From: Deltaproteobacteria bacterium
GTDB taxonomy: Bacteria > Myxococcota_A > UBA796 > GCA-2862545
Reading direction: 5' to 3'
Assembly: GCA_006226595.1 (NCBI GenBank)
Contig: SBGP01000082.1
Coordinates: 1 to 64,000 of the forward strand
DNA length: 64,000 nt
Positions 62,287 to 64,000 of this stretch are shown piece after piece (the first letter of the stretch is position 1; the number at the start of each line of letters is the position of its first letter). A program made the translations under genes and the position numbers. The notes beneath the pieces were generated by a model that did not search any database, had not been told where the DNA came from, and saw nothing but the letters and a program-made list of their open reading frames with translations.

Positions 62287-62371
62287 GCGAGAATGGCGGA
62301 ACTGGTAGACGCGCCGGACTTAGGATCCGGTGGGGCAACCCGTGGGGGTTCGACTCCCCCTTCTCGCACCA
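62287..62371 (+). tRNA. tRNA-Leu (anticodon TAG)
   Basis: The acceptor GCGAGAA pairs with TTCTCGC. The anticodon loop CTTAGGA gives TAG. A long variable arm (about 13 nt) marks it as class II, and the T arm has GTTCGACTC. Discriminator A and CCA are encoded. tig starts 26 bp later. Confidence 0.92.
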
Positions 62372-62396
62372 CCGCGACATGAAGAGGAAGTCCCGC

Positions 62397-63935
62397 ATGC
62401 AGATCGAAGTCGTCGAGCTCGGCTCCTTCTCCCGCAAGCTCCAGGTCAAGGTCCCCGCGGACCGGATCGCCAAGGAGCTCGACCAGGCATTCCGCCGCGT
62501 CGGCCGTCAGGCCCACCTGAAGGGCTTCCGCAAGGGCAAGGCCCCGCGCCGCGTGCTGGAGCTCCGCTTCGGTCCTCAGATCATGAGTGACGTCGCGCAG
62601 AGCCTCATCCAGGAAGGCTACTCCACCGCGATTCGCGACAAGGGCATCGAGCCCGTGTCCCAGCCGCAGCTCGAGCCCTACGAGGAGATCAAGAGCGGCG
62701 CGGAGTTCGAGTTCGCGATCACCGTCGACGTCCGCCCCTCGGTCGAGCTCGACAAGACCACCGGCGTCGACGTCGTCTACCCCAAGGTGGACGTGTCCGA
62801 CGACGAGGTCGAGATGTGGGTCCGCGGTCGCCTCGAGGGCCAGGCCCGCCTGGTCGAGGTCACCGACCGCGCTGCCGAGACCGGCGACATGGTGCTCGTC
62901 GAGCTCCACGCCAAGGACGGCGACGACGAGGTCGCGACCGAGCCCGGCACGATGATCCGCACGCAGGCCGACCCCTACTACCCGGGCGTCGATGCCCTGG
63001 TCGTCGGTCTGTCCGTCGGTGACGAGAAGACCGAGGAGATCACCTTCCCCGAGGACGCGCGCACCGACGCCGTCGCCGGCAAGACCCTCTCCGTCACCGT
63101 CAAGGTCATCGGCATCCAGGCCAACCAGGTGCCCGAGCTCAGCGACGAGATCGCCGAGGAGCTCAACTACGAAGGCGGCGCCGAGGGCATGCGCACCGCC
63201 ATCCGCCTCGAGATCGAGACCCAGAAGACCGAGATGGCCCGCAACCAGGCGCGCGCCAACCTCCTTCAGGCCCTCATCGCGGCGAACCCCTTCGACGTGC
63301 CGGGCGGCATGGTCGATCAGCAGCTGCAGATGCTCCTCGAGGAGCTCGGCCGTCAGCGGCGCGCCCGCGGCCTCGACCCGCGTAGCCTCAACCTCGGCCA
63401 GGCCGAGATCGCCGACCTCCGCGCTCGCGCCGAGTTCGCGGTCAAGGGCGGCCTGATCCTCGAGTACGTGTGCCAGACCGAGAACCTCGAGATCTCCGAC
63501 GACGAGGTCGACGCCCGTCTCCAGGAGATGGCCGACGAGTCCGGTCAGCCCATCGAGGCCATCAAGGGCTTCTTCGCCAAGGATGACGCCATCGACGAGC
63601 TCAAGGACCGCCTCCTCGAGGAGAAGGCCCTCGACTGGCTCCTCGAGCGTGCGAACCTCGTCGACAGCCTGCCCGAGGCGCCCGCCGAGGAGAAGGCCGA
63701 GGCCAAGCCCGCGAAGAAGGCCAAGAAGGCCAAGGCCGAGGAGCCCGCTGCCGAGGCCCCCGCCGCCGCGCCCGCTGGCGACGTGGACCTGAGCGTGCTC
63801 GATGGCTCCATCGGCGCCGTCAAGGACGCGCTCGCGACCGGCGACCACGATGCCTACCTCGCCGAGCTGCTCGCCGCCGAAGAGGGTGGCAAGGCTCGCA
63901 AGGGCGCCATCGCCGCCATCAACGCCCGCATGTAG
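62397..63935 (+). CDS. tig: Trigger factor with C-terminal extension
   Basis: This 512-residue protein starts at ATG 62397 behind AGGAAG; the frame would also allow ATG 62379. The ribosome-binding N-domain has the motif GFRKGKAPRRVLELRFG near 40-56. A PPIase FKBP-like domain lies near 155-240 (GDMVLVELHAKDGDDEV), and the helical C-domain runs to ~424. The last ~88 residues are an extension: a Lys/Ala/Pro linker (AKPAKKAKKAKAEEP) and a terminal helical motif (YLAELLAAEEGGKARKGAIAAI). The chaperone catches nascent chains at the ribosome exit. tRNA-Leu precedes it. A terminator follows. Confidence 0.92.
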   Translation: MQIEVVELGSFSRKLQVKVPADRIAKELDQAFRRVGRQAHLKGFRKGKAPRRVLELRFGPQIMSDVAQSLIQEGYSTAIRDKGIEPVSQPQLEPYEEIKSGAEFEFAITVDVRPSVELDKTTGVDVVYPKVDVSDDEVEMWVRGRLEGQARLVEVTDRAAETGDMVLVELHAKDGDDEVATEPGTMIRTQADPYYPGVDALVVGLSVGDEKTEEITFPEDARTDAVAGKTLSVTVKVIGIQANQVPELSDEIAEELNYEGGAEGMRTAIRLEIETQKTEMARNQARANLLQALIAANPFDVPGGMVDQQLQMLLEELGRQRRARGLDPRSLNLGQAEIADLRARAEFAVKGGLILEYVCQTENLEISDDEVDARLQEMADESGQPIEAIKGFFAKDDAIDELKDRLLEEKALDWLLERANLVDSLPEAPAEEKAEAKPAKKAKKAKAEEPAAEAPAAAPAGDVDLSVLDGSIGAVKDALATGDHDAYLAELLAAEEGGKARKGAIAAINARM

Positions 63936-63955
63936 GCTCTCGCCTGCTGCCCACG

Positions 63956-63990
63956 AAGCCCGCCCGGCCCTGCCGCGGCGGGCTTTGTCG
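63956..63990 (+). terminator. Intrinsic terminator after tig
   Basis: AAGCCCGCC pairs with GGCGGGCTT (9 bp) around a ~12-nt loop and is followed by TGTCG. It lies 20 bp after the stop of tig. Confidence 0.75.
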
Positions 63991-64000
63991 TCTCAGCCGG

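Overview
The window is very GC-rich chromosomal DNA that looks like a member of the Myxococcota or a close deltaproteobacterial relative. The signs are three large eukaryote-like Ser/Thr kinases, two FHA/winged-helix proteins, many lipoproteins with Asp-Thr/Asp-Ser spacers, a MYXO-CTERM-like C-terminal anchor on a trypsin-like protease, and a cysteine-framed Asp/Asn motif common in that phylum's surface proteins. I see no phage, insertion sequence, integrase or CRISPR array. Coding density is high, many starts overlap the previous stop (ATGA/GTGA), and most convergent pairs are separated by hairpins or share stop-codon palindromes.

Layout. 0.16-5.2 kb: a Ser/Thr kinase fused to a periplasmic lytic-transglycosylase-like domain, a divergent FHA/winged-helix gene, a second transglycosylase lipoprotein, and a small operon ending in a membrane protein. 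5.2-11.4 kb: a TrmA/RlmD-type RNA methyltransferase, then a tightly coupled TonB receptor / YfiR-like / histidine kinase operon. 11.5-17.3 kb: surface lipoproteins, a ferritin-like secreted protein, a beta-keto acid cleavage enzyme with a family III CoA-transferase behind an 18-bp palindrome, and the trypsin-like protease. 17.3-17.8 kb: tRNA-Pro with a partial second copy 260 bp downstream. 18-26 kb: a phosphatase lipoprotein, a DUF4157 protein with a 184-residue acidic repeat, an outer-membrane-like protein, and a kinase-ATPase-TPR regulator with its FHA partner.

26-34.4 kb: an AmpG-like permease, an SDR, and a four-gene overlapping operon (fold-type II PLP enzyme, DgcN-like, PP-loop/creatininase fusion, DgcA-like epimerase). 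This suggests use of D-glutamate or peptidoglycan-derived amino acids. 35.5-39.9 kb: a universal stress protein, then a long, relatively AT-rich leader and an operon of a degenerate histidine kinase, two YciF-like helical-bundle proteins and a small zinc ribbon. 40-46 kb: a WD40 kinase, a beta-helix lipoprotein and a YHYH pair. 47-52.6 kb: a metallopeptidase-VWA / HEAT / BRCT-AAA operon. 52.9-64 kb: secreted proteins, TadE-like pilin, coaA, a SulP transporter, a Crp/Fnr regulator, tRNA-His, -Lys and -Leu, and tig with a C-terminal extension.

Best candidates for undescribed biology are the pseudo-kinase/YciF-like cassette, the PP-loop/creatininase fusion in the D-Glu-type operon, and the BRCT-AAA/HEAT/metallopeptidase-VWA system. 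All functional statements come from reading motifs by eye; no database search was run.
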